Positions 1-8,057 of a stretch of DNA of 64,000 nt are shown in pieces. The notes beneath the pieces were generated by a model. The model searched no databases. It had not been told where the DNA came from and saw only the letters and a program-made list of their open reading frames with translations. Positions within the stretch are counted from its first letter, which is position 1, and every line of letters begins with the position of its first letter. The position numbers were made by a program, and so were the translations under genes. Source of the stretch: Actinomadura cremea (GTDB lineage Bacteria > Actinomycetota > Actinomycetes > Streptosporangiales > Streptosporangiaceae). The DNA lies in the NCBI RefSeq assembly GCF_014648495.1, contig NZ_BMRF01000003.1:591485-655484 (forward strand). The letters are read 5' to 3'.

Positions 1-73
1 CGGCCGCGACCGCGGCGGCCACGCTCGTGCCCGCGGGCAGCTCGCGCGGCTCGCCGTTGACGATGACCTTCAT
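1..73 (-). CDS. thiS: ThiS sulfur-carrier protein, N-terminal part only
   Basis: ThiS is the ubiquitin-like carrier whose C-terminal Gly-Gly is thiocarboxylated and donates sulfur to the thiazole of thiamine. Only the first 24 codons lie in the window, reading MKVIVNGEPRELPAG and then an Ala-rich stretch, which fits the first beta hairpin of the ThiS fold. The ATG overlaps the thiO stop as ATGA, so it is probably translated by coupling and sits in the thiO transcript under the TPP riboswitch. The C-terminal Gly-Gly, and a thiG gene expected next, lie beyond the left edge. Confidence 0.85.
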   Translation of the reverse strand, partial: MKVIVNGEPRELPAGTSVAAAVAA

Positions 74-1197
74 CGGTTCACCTCGTGGAATCGATCGGGG
101 GAGAACGGTGCGGCGACCTCGGGCACCGGCTCGTCGAGCAGCGTCGCCGCCAGGACGTCCGCCGAGACGGGCGCGAGCAGGACGCCGTTGCGGAAGTGCC
201 CGGTGCCGAGGACGAGCCCGGGAAGGGCCGAGGGTCCCATGACCGGGGCGTTGTCGGGGGAGCCGGGCCGCAGTCCGGCCGTGACCTCGGCGAACTCCAG
301 CTCGGTGATGCCGGGGAGCAGCTCGCGGGCGTCCCGCAGCAGCTCCCACAGCCCGCCGGCGGTCACGCGCGTGTCGAACCCGAGCTCCTCCTGCGTGGCG
401 CCGAGGACGATCTCGCCGTCGTCGGCGCGCGGCACCAGGTACACCGGCGAGCCCTTGACCAGCCCGCGCGTGCAGCGCCGCAGGAACGGGACGCGGGTGC
501 GCAGCCGGATCACCTGGCCCTTGACGGGGCGCACGCTGGGAACGGTCCCGGCGGGCAGGCCCTCGAGGTCGCCGGACCAGGGTCCCGCGGCCAGCAGGAC
601 GCGGTCGGCCCGCACGACCGTCCCGTCCTCGAGCCGGACGCCCGCCGCCGCGTCGCGCTCGACGACCACGCCCGCCGCGCGCCGCCGCACGATCCGCACG
701 CCCAGCTTCTCGCACGCGGTCAGCAGCGCGGCGGCGAGGCGGCGCGGGTCGACCGAGCCGTCGCGCGGGGCCAGCAGGCCGCCGCGGACGCCCGGCGCCA
801 GCATCGGCTCCTGCCTGCGGCACTCGCGCCCGGTGAGCGCCTCCACGGGGAGGCCGAGGCTCGCCTGGAAGCGCCGCAGGTCGTCCAGGACGGCCAGGTC
901 GTCGGTGTCGAACGCGACCTGGAGCAGGCCGTCGTCGCGGTAGCCCGTGCTCGCGCCCGTCAGCTCCTCCAGTTCCGCGACGAACGCGTCGTAGCGGTCG
1001 CGGGAGGCGAGGTTGAGGCGCAGCAGCGGCTCCTCGCCGTAGGCCAGCTCGCTGACCGGGGTGATCATGCCCGCCGCGACGGACGTCGCGCCGCTCGCGG
1101 GCTCGGGATCCACCAGGGTCACCGCGCCGCCCCGGCTCGCGGTCCGCCAGGCGGCGGCGAGGCCGACGATCCCGGCCCCGATGACGACGATCTCCAT
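70..1197 (-). CDS. thiO: Glycine oxidase ThiO
   Basis: This 375-aa FAD enzyme of the DAO family is predicted to oxidise glycine to the imine (dehydroglycine) used by ThiG for thiazole synthesis. The N-terminus carries the dinucleotide-binding motif VVIGAGIVGLAAAWR with an acidic strand end at LVDPEP, and the C-terminal part has the family-typical GLRPGSPDNAPVMG and GTGHFRNG segments. The ATG at 1197 is preferred over the in-frame ATG at 1218 because the latter lies inside the TPP riboswitch, and because GAAGGGAG sits 5 nt before 1197. It ends in an ATGA overlap with thiS. Cytoplasmic. Confidence 0.93.
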   Translation of the reverse strand: MEIVVIGAGIVGLAAAWRTASRGGAVTLVDPEPASGATSVAAGMITPVSELAYGEEPLLRLNLASRDRYDAFVAELEELTGASTGYRDDGLLQVAFDTDDLAVLDDLRRFQASLGLPVEALTGRECRRQEPMLAPGVRGGLLAPRDGSVDPRRLAAALLTACEKLGVRIVRRRAAGVVVERDAAAGVRLEDGTVVRADRVLLAAGPWSGDLEGLPAGTVPSVRPVKGQVIRLRTRVPFLRRCTRGLVKGSPVYLVPRADDGEIVLGATQEELGFDTRVTAGGLWELLRDARELLPGITELEFAEVTAGLRPGSPDNAPVMGPSALPGLVLGTGHFRNGVLLAPVSADVLAATLLDEPVPEVAAPFSPDRFHEVNR

Positions 1198-1202
1198 ACG
1201 CG

Positions 1203-1290
1203 CTCCCTTCGCCGGCATGATCCGGATCAGGTCGTGGCGGTCGGCGGCCCGTTCAGCCGCCCTCTCAGCCCGGTCGCACCGGACTCCCGC
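1203..1290 (-). promoter_or_regulatory. TPP riboswitch (THI element)
   Basis: Read on the minus strand the segment starts GGGAGTCC, contains the conserved CTGAGAGG (complement of 1261-1268), and ends with CCTGATCCGGATCATG followed by CCGGCGAAGGGAG (complement of 1203-1231). These are the hallmark blocks of the TPP aptamer. The terminal GAAGGGAG is also the only plausible Shine-Dalgarno for thiO, 5 nt before its ATG, so TPP binding should hide the ribosome site and act on translation of thiO-thiS. Confidence 0.93.
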
Positions 1291-1397
1291 GTCTGTGGTG
1301 TTTTGTGTGCTCTTCCCCCCACTTTACGACTGCTGTGATGCACACGACCGTCTGGACACATGTCCAGGTCAGTGCCGCGCCCATTAGGGTGAGCGCC

Positions 1398-2633
1398 ATG
1401 GAGAGGGTCATCGTCGTTGGTGGCGGGCTGGCGGGCGTGCGCGCCGTGGAAGCCCTGCGCAAGAAGGGGTACGAGGGCGCGCTCACCCTCGTCTCGGCCG
1501 AGCGGCACCGGCCGTACGACCGGCCGCCGCTGTCGAAGGCCGTCCTCGCGGGCGACTCCGACGACACCACCGTCGACGCAGACTGGGACGCCCTGCGCTG
1601 CGAGCTCCTGCTCGGCGAGCGCGCCACCGCGCTGCGCCCGGACGCGCCCGGCCGCGGCGGCGTCCTCGCCACGACGGCCGGGGACCTGCGGTTCGACGGC
1701 CTCGTCATCGCGACCGGCGCGACCCCGATCACGCTTCCCGGGGACGGCCGCCAGCACGTCGTCCGCACCATCGAGGACGCCCGCGACCTGCGCGGGCTCC
1801 TCACCGAGGGCGCCCGCGTCGCGATCGTCGGGGCGGGCTGGATCGGCGCCGAGGTCGCGACGACCGCCGCGCGGAAGGGCTGCGCGGTCACCGTCGTCGA
1901 GGCCGCCGACACGCCCCTGGCGAACGCCCTCGGCCCCGAGGCGGGCGCGCTGACCGCGCCCTGGTACGCCGAGGCGGGCGTCGAGCTGCGCACCGGCGTG
2001 AAGGTCGCCGAGGTGGACGACCGCGGCCTCGTCCTCGCCGCCGACGGGGCCGCCGGACGCATCGACGCGGACGCGGTCGTCGTCGGCGTCGGCGTCCGTC
2101 CCGACCTCGGCTGGCTCGCCGGATCCGGCCTGCTGCTGGAGCGCGGCGTCGTCACCGACGGCTCCTTCCGTACCTGCCACGAGGGCGCCGAGCCCGGCAC
2201 GCCCGGCGAGTACCGCCCCGACATCGTCGCCGTCGGCGACTGCGCGGCCTGGTGGTCGTCCCGGTACGGGCGGCGGCTCCTGGTCGAGCACTGGGACACG
2301 GCCCTCAACGCCCCCGAGGTCGCCGCCGCGACGCTCCTCGGGCAGGACGCCGCGTACGACGCCGCCCCGTACTTCTGGTCCGAGCAGTTCGGCCGGATGG
2401 TGCAGTACGCCGGGAACCACGCGGCGTCCGAGCGGATGATCCGGCGCGGCGACCCGGACGGGCGCAAGTGGGCCCTCGCATGGCTGACCGGCGACCGCCT
2501 CGACGCGATCCTGACCGTCGACCGCCCCCGCGACCTCGTCCAGGCGCGGCGGGCGATCGCCGCCGGGGCGTCCGTCGACCCGGACGTCCTCGCCGACCCG
2601 GACGCGCCCGTCCGCCAGGCCGTACGCGCCTAG
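1398..2633 (+). CDS. FAD-dependent pyridine-nucleotide disulfide oxidoreductase, ferredoxin-reductase type
   Basis: The 411-aa protein resembles rubredoxin/ferredoxin reductases that pass electrons from NAD(P)H through FAD to a small iron-sulfur partner. It shows the FAD motif VIVVGGGLAGVRAVEAL at residues 3-19, the PYDRPPLSK segment typical of the family, a second nucleotide-binding motif AIVGAGWIGAEVA near residue 145, the AVGDCAAW FAD-closing motif, and a reductase C-terminal domain. The ATG at 1398 places the Rossmann motif at the very N-terminus; an upstream in-frame ATG at 1305 would add an unconserved tail. It is divergent from thiO. No ferredoxin or P450 partner is adjacent, so the electron acceptor is unknown. 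Confidence 0.85.
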   Translation: MERVIVVGGGLAGVRAVEALRKKGYEGALTLVSAERHRPYDRPPLSKAVLAGDSDDTTVDADWDALRCELLLGERATALRPDAPGRGGVLATTAGDLRFDGLVIATGATPITLPGDGRQHVVRTIEDARDLRGLLTEGARVAIVGAGWIGAEVATTAARKGCAVTVVEAADTPLANALGPEAGALTAPWYAEAGVELRTGVKVAEVDDRGLVLAADGAAGRIDADAVVVGVGVRPDLGWLAGSGLLLERGVVTDGSFRTCHEGAEPGTPGEYRPDIVAVGDCAAWWSSRYGRRLLVEHWDTALNAPEVAAATLLGQDAAYDAAPYFWSEQFGRMVQYAGNHAASERMIRRGDPDGRKWALAWLTGDRLDAILTVDRPRDLVQARRAIAAGASVDPDVLADPDAPVRQAVRA

Positions 2634-2704
2634 CCGGGGCCGTCCGGAAAACCGGTGGTCGCCCGGGGGGTTTGAGTGATTCGGCGGCGTGGTAGCAAGG
2701 GGGC

Positions 2705-3088
2705 GTGACGCAGATGCACGCAACCGTTGAAAGCGCACTCGACCCCCGGACCGACGCCCTCGCCGGCGAGTGGCTCACCCTCCCCGACACCGCCGAGCGG
2801 CTCGGCATCAAGACCAACCGCATGAAGCAGCTCATCAGCGAGCGCAAGCTCCTGGCGGTGCGCCGCGGTGGCGAGCCGATGGTGCCCGCCGCCTTCATCA
2901 AGGACGGACAGGTGATCAAGGGACTGGCCGGCACGCTCACCGTGCTGGCGGACGCCGGGTACGACGACGTCGAGACCGTCCGCTGGCTGTTCACCGCGGA
3001 CGACACGCTGCCCGGGACACCGGTCGACGCGCTCACCGAGAACCGGGGGACCGAGGTGCGCCGCCGCGCCCAGGCCCTGGCATTCTGA
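2705..3088 (+). CDS. Rv2175c-family winged-helix DNA-binding protein
   Basis: The 127-aa protein has a winged helix-turn-helix at about residues 22-70 ([19 protein letters not shown] then a wing with VRRGGEP) and a small C-terminal helical domain ending in RRAQALAF. This matches the actinobacterial Rv2175c family. In Mycobacterium tuberculosis Rv2175c is a DNA-binding substrate of the kinase PknL, and a Ser/Thr kinase gene lies 1 kb away here. The N-terminal 15 residues hold several Thr residues that could be phosphorylated. GTG start at 2705. No target genes can be read from the sequence. Confidence 0.85.
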   Translation: MTQMHATVESALDPRTDALAGEWLTLPDTAERLGIKTNRMKQLISERKLLAVRRGGEPMVPAAFIKDGQVIKGLAGTLTVLADAGYDDVETVRWLFTADDTLPGTPVDALTENRGTEVRRRAQALAF

Positions 3089-3118
3089 CGGTTCCGCCCG
3101 ACCCGAACACGCGACACC

Positions 3119-3144
3119 GGGGGTCACGCGCACGCGTGACCCCC
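3119..3144. terminator. Perfect 12-bp hairpin between the Rv2175c-like gene and thiE
   Basis: GGGGGTCACGCG and its exact complement flank a 2-nt centre (3131-3132), so the real loop would be somewhat larger. It lies 31 nt after the upstream stop and 33 nt before thiE. No T-tract follows, as is common for actinobacterial terminators. It may end the upstream transcript or serve as a protein site. Confidence 0.5.
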
Positions 3145-3176
3145 GCACCCTTGCCCGAGAGGAAGATCTCCCCACC

Positions 3177-3848
3177 GTGTCCAGGCACCTGCCCTCCGAC
3201 CGCGCCGTGGCCCTGCGCGCCCGGCTCGACCGCGCCCGTCTCTACCTCTGCACGGACGCCCGGGAGGAGCGGGGCGACCTGCCCGACTTCCTGGACGCCG
3301 TCCTAGCCAACGGCGTGGACATCGTGCAGCTCCGGCAGAAGGGCCTGGAGGCGCGGCAGGAGATGGCGTTCCTGGAGGTCTTCCGGGCCGCGTGCGAGCG
3401 GTACGGCGCGCTGCTGGCCGTCAACGACCGCGCGGACGTCGCGCACGCCGTCCGCGCCGACGTGCTGCACCTCGGCCAGGACGACCTGCCGGTGCCGGCC
3501 GCCCGCGAGATCGTCGGCGGGGACGTGCTGATCGGCCGGTCCACGCACGCCGAGGAGCAGGCGTCCGCCGCCGCGGCCGAGCCCGGCGCCGACTACTTCT
3601 GCACGGGGCCGACGTGGCCCACGCCGACCAAGCCCGGACGCCCCGCCCCGGGGCTGGAGCTGCTCGAGTACACCGCCGGGCGGCGCTTCGCGCGGCCGTG
3701 GTTCGCGATCGGCGGCATCGACCTCGGCAACCTCGACCGGGTGCTGGACGCCGGCGCCCGCCGCGCCGTGGTGGTGCGGGCGATCACCGACGCCGACGAC
3801 CCGGGCGCCGCGGCGGCCGAGTTCGCGCGCCGCCTCGCCGCCGTGTGA
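3177..3848 (+). CDS. thiE: Thiamine-phosphate synthase ThiE
   Basis: ThiE joins HMP-diphosphate and thiazole phosphate to give thiamine phosphate. The 223-aa protein is a TIM barrel with the expected landmarks: YLCTD on strand 1, [10 protein letters not shown] binding the pyrophosphate, [46 protein letters not shown], and the phosphate-binding FAIGGID. GTG start at 3177. It is in the same thiamine neighbourhood as thiO/thiS but on the opposite strand, and I see no TPP riboswitch of its own. The stop codon lies inside the first unit of a tandem repeat. Confidence 0.93.
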   Translation: MSRHLPSDRAVALRARLDRARLYLCTDAREERGDLPDFLDAVLANGVDIVQLRQKGLEARQEMAFLEVFRAACERYGALLAVNDRADVAHAVRADVLHLGQDDLPVPAAREIVGGDVLIGRSTHAEEQASAAAAEPGADYFCTGPTWPTPTKPGRPAPGLELLEYTAGRRFARPWFAIGGIDLGNLDRVLDAGARRAVVVRAITDADDPGAAAAEFARRLAAV

Positions 3849-3896
3849 CCGGCCCGTGCGACCGGCCCGTGTGATGACCGGCCCGTGTGACCGGCC
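3842..3896. repeat. Four imperfect 13/16-bp tandem repeats over the thiE stop
   Basis: Units: CGTGTGACCGGCC (3842-3854), CGTGCGACCGGCC (3855-3867), CGTGTGATGACCGGCC (3868-3883) and CGTGTGACCGGCC (3884-3896). The first unit contains the thiE TGA. They look like slipped-strand duplications; any role is unknown. Confidence 0.85.
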
Positions 3897-3937
3897 GCAC
3901 GGTTCCCCGGGGCGCGCCATGCCGCACAATGGGGATC

Positions 3938-4096
3938 ATGAGCGTGGGACCCGACGACGACCGGCCGGTCGACCTCGACGACGACTTCGCCGTCCTGCCC
4001 GACCAGACGTCCGACGACACCGACACCGGCTGGGGCGAGTGGCGCGGCGGCGACGACGACTCCCGCCTGCTGGAGGAGCGGCCCCCGCACTGGTGA
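3938..4096 (+). CDS. Small acidic protein of unknown function
   Basis: A 52-aa reading frame starting MSVGPDDDRPVDLDDD and ending LLEERPPHW. It is extremely acidic, with Asp runs at both ends and an aromatic WGEW in the middle, and no membrane segment or signal peptide. The ATG at 3938 follows GGGGATC weakly; an in-frame ATG at 3887 would start inside the tandem repeats and is less likely. It lies between thiE and the convergent kinase gene. I do not recognise a characterised family, although the C-terminal LLEERPPHW looks like a conserved tail. Confidence 0.6.
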   Translation: MSVGPDDDRPVDLDDDFAVLPDQTSDDTDTGWGEWRGGDDDSRLLEERPPHW

Positions 4097-4126
4097 GCCG
4101 CCCGAGCCCCGGTCGCCGGCCCGGGG

Positions 4127-5086
4127 CTAGAGGATGCCGATGACGAAGCCCGCCGCCATCACGACGGCGAGCGCGACCATCATGCGCCAGCGGTAGCGCG
4201 GGATGCGGGTGGGGCGCGGCCTGGGCGCCGGGCCCGCGCCCTCGCGCAGCGCCCGGACGAGCTGCCGTGCGGACGGCCTGGCCTGCGGGTTCTTGTCGAG
4301 GCAGCGGGCCGCGAGGTCGCGCAGCGGGCCGTCGAGGTCGCCGAGGTCGGGCGGTCGGGACGTCACCCGGCGCATCACCGCGGCGTTCGGCCCGGTCCCG
4401 AACGGGGGACGGCCGGTGGCCGCGAACACCATCGCCGCGCCCCACGCGAACACGTCCGCGGGCGGCCCCACCGGCTCGTCCTCGATCTGCTCGGGGGCCA
4501 TGTAGGCGGGAGTGCCGAGCGGCCCCGTGGTCAGCGGCGTCGCGTCCGCCATCCGCGCGATGCCGAAGTCGATGACCTTGGCGCCGTCCGGTCCGAGCAG
4601 CACGTTCCCCGGCTTGAAGTCGCGGTGCACGATCTCCTCGCGGTGGATCGCGGCGAGCGCGGCCGCCGTGCCGAGGGCGACCAGGTACAGCCGCCGCTCC
4701 GGCAGCGGCCCGTCCTCGGTCACGACCTCCTGCAGCGACGGACCGTCCACGTACTCGCTGACGATGTAGGGGCGGTCGCCGGTCACGTCCGCGTCCAGCA
4801 CCTGCGCCGTGTGCCGCCCGGCGACCCGCCGCGCCGCGTCCGCCTCCTTGACGAACCGGTCGCGGGCGCGCCGCCCGGCCGCCATCCCGCCCTTGAGCAG
4901 CTTGGCCGCGCACAACCCGTCGTCCGGGTCCTCGGCGAGGTAGACGACGCCCTGGCCGCCCTCGCCGAGCCTGCCCAGCAGGGGGCGGCCGCCGATGTCG
5001 TCCGGGTCGCCGGGGCCGAGCGCGGACGCGGGACGGCGCAGCGGGTCGCGGGACGGGGCGGCGGACGGCCGGGTGGCTGGGGACAC
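4127..5086 (-). CDS. Membrane-anchored Hanks-type Ser/Thr protein kinase without sensor domain
   Basis: The 319-aa protein is a complete kinase domain: glycine loop GEGGQG (41-46), Lys62 in AAK, Glu81 on helix C, catalytic HRDFKPGN (154-161), DFG (173-175), activation segment with TTGPLGTPAY and APE (197-199). After a Pro/Arg-rich linker it ends with one transmembrane helix (about 300-318) and almost no residues beyond, so it is tail-anchored with the kinase in the cytoplasm and no extracellular PASTA-type sensor. GTG start at 5086. The Rv2175c-like gene nearby is a candidate substrate by analogy with PknL/Rv2175c. Confidence 0.88.
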   Translation of the reverse strand: MSPATRPSAAPSRDPLRRPASALGPGDPDDIGGRPLLGRLGEGGQGVVYLAEDPDDGLCAAKLLKGGMAAGRRARDRFVKEADAARRVAGRHTAQVLDADVTGDRPYIVSEYVDGPSLQEVVTEDGPLPERRLYLVALGTAAALAAIHREEIVHRDFKPGNVLLGPDGAKVIDFGIARMADATPLTTGPLGTPAYMAPEQIEDEPVGPPADVFAWGAAMVFAATGRPPFGTGPNAAVMRRVTSRPPDLGDLDGPLRDLAARCLDKNPQARPSARQLVRALREGAGPAPRPRPTRIPRYRWRMMVALAVVMAAGFVIGIL

Positions 5087-5175
5087 GTGAGGACTCCGGC
5101 GGGGAGACGGATGTGAAGGGGGTCCTTATTTGTACCGTGTGACCGTCCTGTCCTGCAGGGGAACGGAGACCTTCG

Positions 5176-7338
5176 TCACCGGCACGCCCCGAACGACCCC
5201 CGCTGGGCGACGTCCCGCGAGGAGGCGCCGACCATGACCGTGTAGCAGCCGTCCGCGACCTTCCACTGCTTCGCCTCCACGTTCCAGTAGGACAGGTCGC
5301 GCGCGGTCAGCGGGAAGGCGACGGTCGTGCTCTGCCCCGGCCGCAGCGTGACCTTCGTGAAGCCCTTGAGCTGCTTGGGCGGCTGCGGGACGTCCACGCC
5401 GGGCGACGGCATGCCGAGGTACATCTGCGGGACGGCCACGCCGGCGCGGCTCCCGGTGTTCGTGACCGTCACGCTCACCTGCTTCGAAGAGACCTTCAAG
5501 CCGCTGTAGCGGAACGTCGTGTACGACAGGCCGTGTCCGAACGGGTACTTGGGCGCGATGCCCTTCTCGTCGTAGTGCCGGTAGCCGACCATGACGCCCT
5601 CCGAGAACGTCGCGGTCTTGTCCACCCCCGGATACCGCGCGGGGTTCCCGGCCGTGGGCGCGTGCGCCTCCGCGGCGGGGAACGTGACCGGCAGTCGCCC
5701 GCCCGGGTCGACGTCCCCGTACAGGACGCGTGCCAGCGCGTCGCCGGCCTCCTGCCCCGGATACCAGGTCTCGACGACCGCCGCGACGTCGTCCGCCCAC
5801 GGGGTGAGGACGGGCCCGCCCGTCTGCAGGACCACGATCGTGTTCGGGTTCGCCGCCGCGACGGCCGAGATCAGCCCGTCCTGGTCGCCGCGCAGCGGCT
5901 CCCCGCACTCCAGCGTCAGGCACGACTTGTCGAAGAACTCGCCCTGGCTGTCGGTGGCGAACACGATGGCGACATCGGCCTCGCGGGCCGCGTCCGCCGC
6001 GGCGCCGCGGTCGTCCCCGTTCCGGTAGGTGATCGAGGCGCCCGCACCCGCGCGCCGGGCCAGCCCCTCCCGGGCGTCGACCGTCCCGAACGGGACGACC
6101 TTCGCCGACCCGAACCCGGCCTGGCTCTCCTCGGCCGCCCGCCCGATCAGCGCGATCGACTTCGGCGCCGCCAGGGGGAGGACGCCGTCGTTCCTCAGCA
6201 GCGTGACGCCGTCCTCGGCGATCGTCCGGGCCGCCGCCTCGCTCGCCGTCCGGTCGACGCGGGCTAGGTCGTTCGGGTACGCCGGGCGGTCGAAGACGCC
6301 GAACCCGAACATCGTCCGCAGCACGTTGCGGGCGTGCCCGTCGATGACGGCCTGGCCGACCTTCTTCTGCGAGCGCGCCATCTTCAGCAGGAACGCGTTG
6401 TAGCGGACGCCGATCGGCAGTTCCATGTCCAGCCCGCCGTTGGCGGCCTCGGCGGTGTCGTGCACGGCGGTGTGGTCCGACAGGACCATCCCGTCGAAGC
6501 CCCACTCCGACCGCAGGATCCCGTTCAGGACGCCCCCGTCGTGGCACGCCCAGCGGCCGTTCAGCTTCCCGAACCCGCACATGACGGTCGCGGCGCCGCC
6601 CTCCCGCACGGCGGCCTCGAACGGCGGCAGGTAGATCTCGCGGAGCGTGCGCGGGTCCACCGCCATGTTCAGCTCGAGGCGGTCCTTCTCCTGGGTGTAG
6701 ACGGCCAGGTGCTTCACCGAGGCCATCACGCCCTGCCCCTGCGCGCCCTTGATCCAGGACGCGCCGAGCCGCGCCGACAGGTACGGGTCCTCGCCGAACC
6801 CCTCGAACGTCCGGCCGTTGAGCGGGTTGCGCAGCACGTCCACGGTCGGGCCGAAGATCACGTCGTTGCCGCGGTGCCTCGCCTCCCACCCGACCGTCTT
6901 CCCGTACAGCCGCGCGGCGTCCCCGTCGAACGTCGCGGCCAGCGCGATCGGCGCGGGCAGCGCGGTGGCCTCGCCCTGCCGGACGCCCGCCGGCCCGTCG
7001 ACCATGTACAGCGGCGGGACGCCCAGCCGCTCGATCCCGTCGTTGGTGTCGGCGTGCGCCCAGTCGAAGAACCCGCCGAGCGGGCCGCCGAACGGGTCGT
7101 CGGACGCCAGCAGCGCGATCTTCTCGTCGTCGGTCAGCTTCGCGAGCAGCAGCCCCGCCCGCGCGTCCGCGCTCAGCGAGGTGTCGCACCACGGACGCTG
7201 CGCCGGATCGCCGCAGCGTCCGGCGGCGGCCCGCGCCCCGTCCGGGCGCCCGGGGACGACCACGAGCGCCAGCGCGCACGCGAGCGCCCCCACCGCGGGC
7301 AGCCACCGCCGGCTCCGGAGTGTTCCGATCCGGAGCAT
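5176..7338 (-). CDS. Secreted glycoside hydrolase family 3 beta-glycosidase
   Basis: The 720-aa protein begins with a signal peptide (basic RIGTLRSRRW, hydrophobic core 13-29, Ala-rich cleavage region about 35-39). It then has the GH3 (alpha/beta)8 domain with KHLAVY and the nucleophile Asp288 in MVLSDH, the GH3 C-terminal sandwich (AEDGVTLLRNDG, ATDSQGEFFDK), and a fibronectin-III-like domain from about 590 (VSVTVTNTGSRAG). It likely releases glucose or xylose from beta-linked oligosaccharides outside the cell. The ATG overlaps the upstream stop as TGATG, so it is coupled to the CMD-like gene. The sugar specificity cannot be read here. Confidence 0.9.
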   Translation of the reverse strand: MLRIGTLRSRRWLPAVGALACALALVVVPGRPDGARAAAGRCGDPAQRPWCDTSLSADARAGLLLAKLTDDEKIALLASDDPFGGPLGGFFDWAHADTNDGIERLGVPPLYMVDGPAGVRQGEATALPAPIALAATFDGDAARLYGKTVGWEARHRGNDVIFGPTVDVLRNPLNGRTFEGFGEDPYLSARLGASWIKGAQGQGVMASVKHLAVYTQEKDRLELNMAVDPRTLREIYLPPFEAAVREGGAATVMCGFGKLNGRWACHDGGVLNGILRSEWGFDGMVLSDHTAVHDTAEAANGGLDMELPIGVRYNAFLLKMARSQKKVGQAVIDGHARNVLRTMFGFGVFDRPAYPNDLARVDRTASEAAARTIAEDGVTLLRNDGVLPLAAPKSIALIGRAAEESQAGFGSAKVVPFGTVDAREGLARRAGAGASITYRNGDDRGAAADAAREADVAIVFATDSQGEFFDKSCLTLECGEPLRGDQDGLISAVAAANPNTIVVLQTGGPVLTPWADDVAAVVETWYPGQEAGDALARVLYGDVDPGGRLPVTFPAAEAHAPTAGNPARYPGVDKTATFSEGVMVGYRHYDEKGIAPKYPFGHGLSYTTFRYSGLKVSSKQVSVTVTNTGSRAGVAVPQMYLGMPSPGVDVPQPPKQLKGFTKVTLRPGQSTTVAFPLTARDLSYWNVEAKQWKVADGCYTVMVGASSRDVAQRGSFGACR

Positions 7339-7922
7339 CAGGCGCCCCCGCCCTCGTGGCCGGCGCCCTGCCCGCCGTCGTGCCCGCCGTCCTCGCCCTG
7401 CACGCGCAGCGCGTTCAGCGTGAACGCGACCATGTGGTAGTGGCCGATCAGCATCACCAGCTCGATCAGCTCGCGCTCGCCGAAGCGGGTGGACAGCTCC
7501 GTCCACGTCGCGTCCGTCACCGTCCCGCGCTCGTGCAGCTCGTCGGCGGTGGTGAGCACCATCCGGTCGTCGTCGCCCCACGGGTGCTCGTCGAGGCCGC
7601 GGCGGAGCGCGTCGATCTCGTCCCCGGTCAGCCCGGCGCCCAGCGCGAGCTCGCGATGGTGCGTCCACTCGTACTCGCAGGAACGGTGGTGCGCCGTCCG
7701 CAGGATCGCCAGCTCGCGATCCCGTCCGGACAGCAGGCCGCTCATCAGCAGCGCCGAGCCGAGGCCGATCCACGACTGGAACAGCGACGGATGGCGGGCC
7801 AGCGTCGTGAAGACGTTCAGCGGTCCGGTGGTCGCGGTGACGGCCTTGAGCACGTCGTCCCACTGCTCCTCCGGCAGCGGGGCGAGGCGCGGAAGGCGGT
7901 TCGCGGGGGTGTCGGCGCACAT
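7338..7922 (-). CDS. Carboxymuconolactone decarboxylase/AhpD-like protein
   Basis: A 194-aa all-helical protein of the CMD superfamily. The core ILRTAHHRSCEYEWTHH segment aligns with the AhpD/CMD motif, but only one Cys is present (CEYE instead of CxxC), so a thiol-peroxidase cycle like AhpD is unlikely; the form resembles CMD-like proteins often annotated as dehydratases or detoxification enzymes. A His-rich, Gly-rich tail (GGHDGGQGAGHEGGG) ends the protein. ATG at 7922. It is the first gene of a two-gene unit with the GH3 enzyme, overlapping by one base. Confidence 0.8.
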   Translation of the reverse strand: MCADTPANRLPRLAPLPEEQWDDVLKAVTATTGPLNVFTTLARHPSLFQSWIGLGSALLMSGLLSGRDRELAILRTAHHRSCEYEWTHHRELALGAGLTGDEIDALRRGLDEHPWGDDDRMVLTTADELHERGTVTDATWTELSTRFGERELIELVMLIGHYHMVAFTLNALRVQGEDGGHDGGQGAGHEGGGA

Positions 7923-8004
7923 GGCGACATTTCTGCCACCAAATGGTGGGACAGTGCTAGTGCGATCGGGGCGATTGGCCGGATCGTGCCATCTTTCGGC
8001 GATC

Positions 8005-8040
8005 GGACGACGGTTCGGACGACGGTTCGGACGACGGTTC
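8005..8040. repeat. Three perfect 12-bp tandem repeats
   Basis: GGACGACGGTTC occurs at 8005-8016, 8017-8028 and 8029-8040, between the stop of the polyprenyl synthase (8058, minus strand) and the start of the CMD-like gene (7922, minus strand). It may influence the 3' end of the synthase mRNA; nothing more can be said. Confidence 0.9.
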
Positions 8041-8057
8041 GGTGGGCGGCCGGCGGC

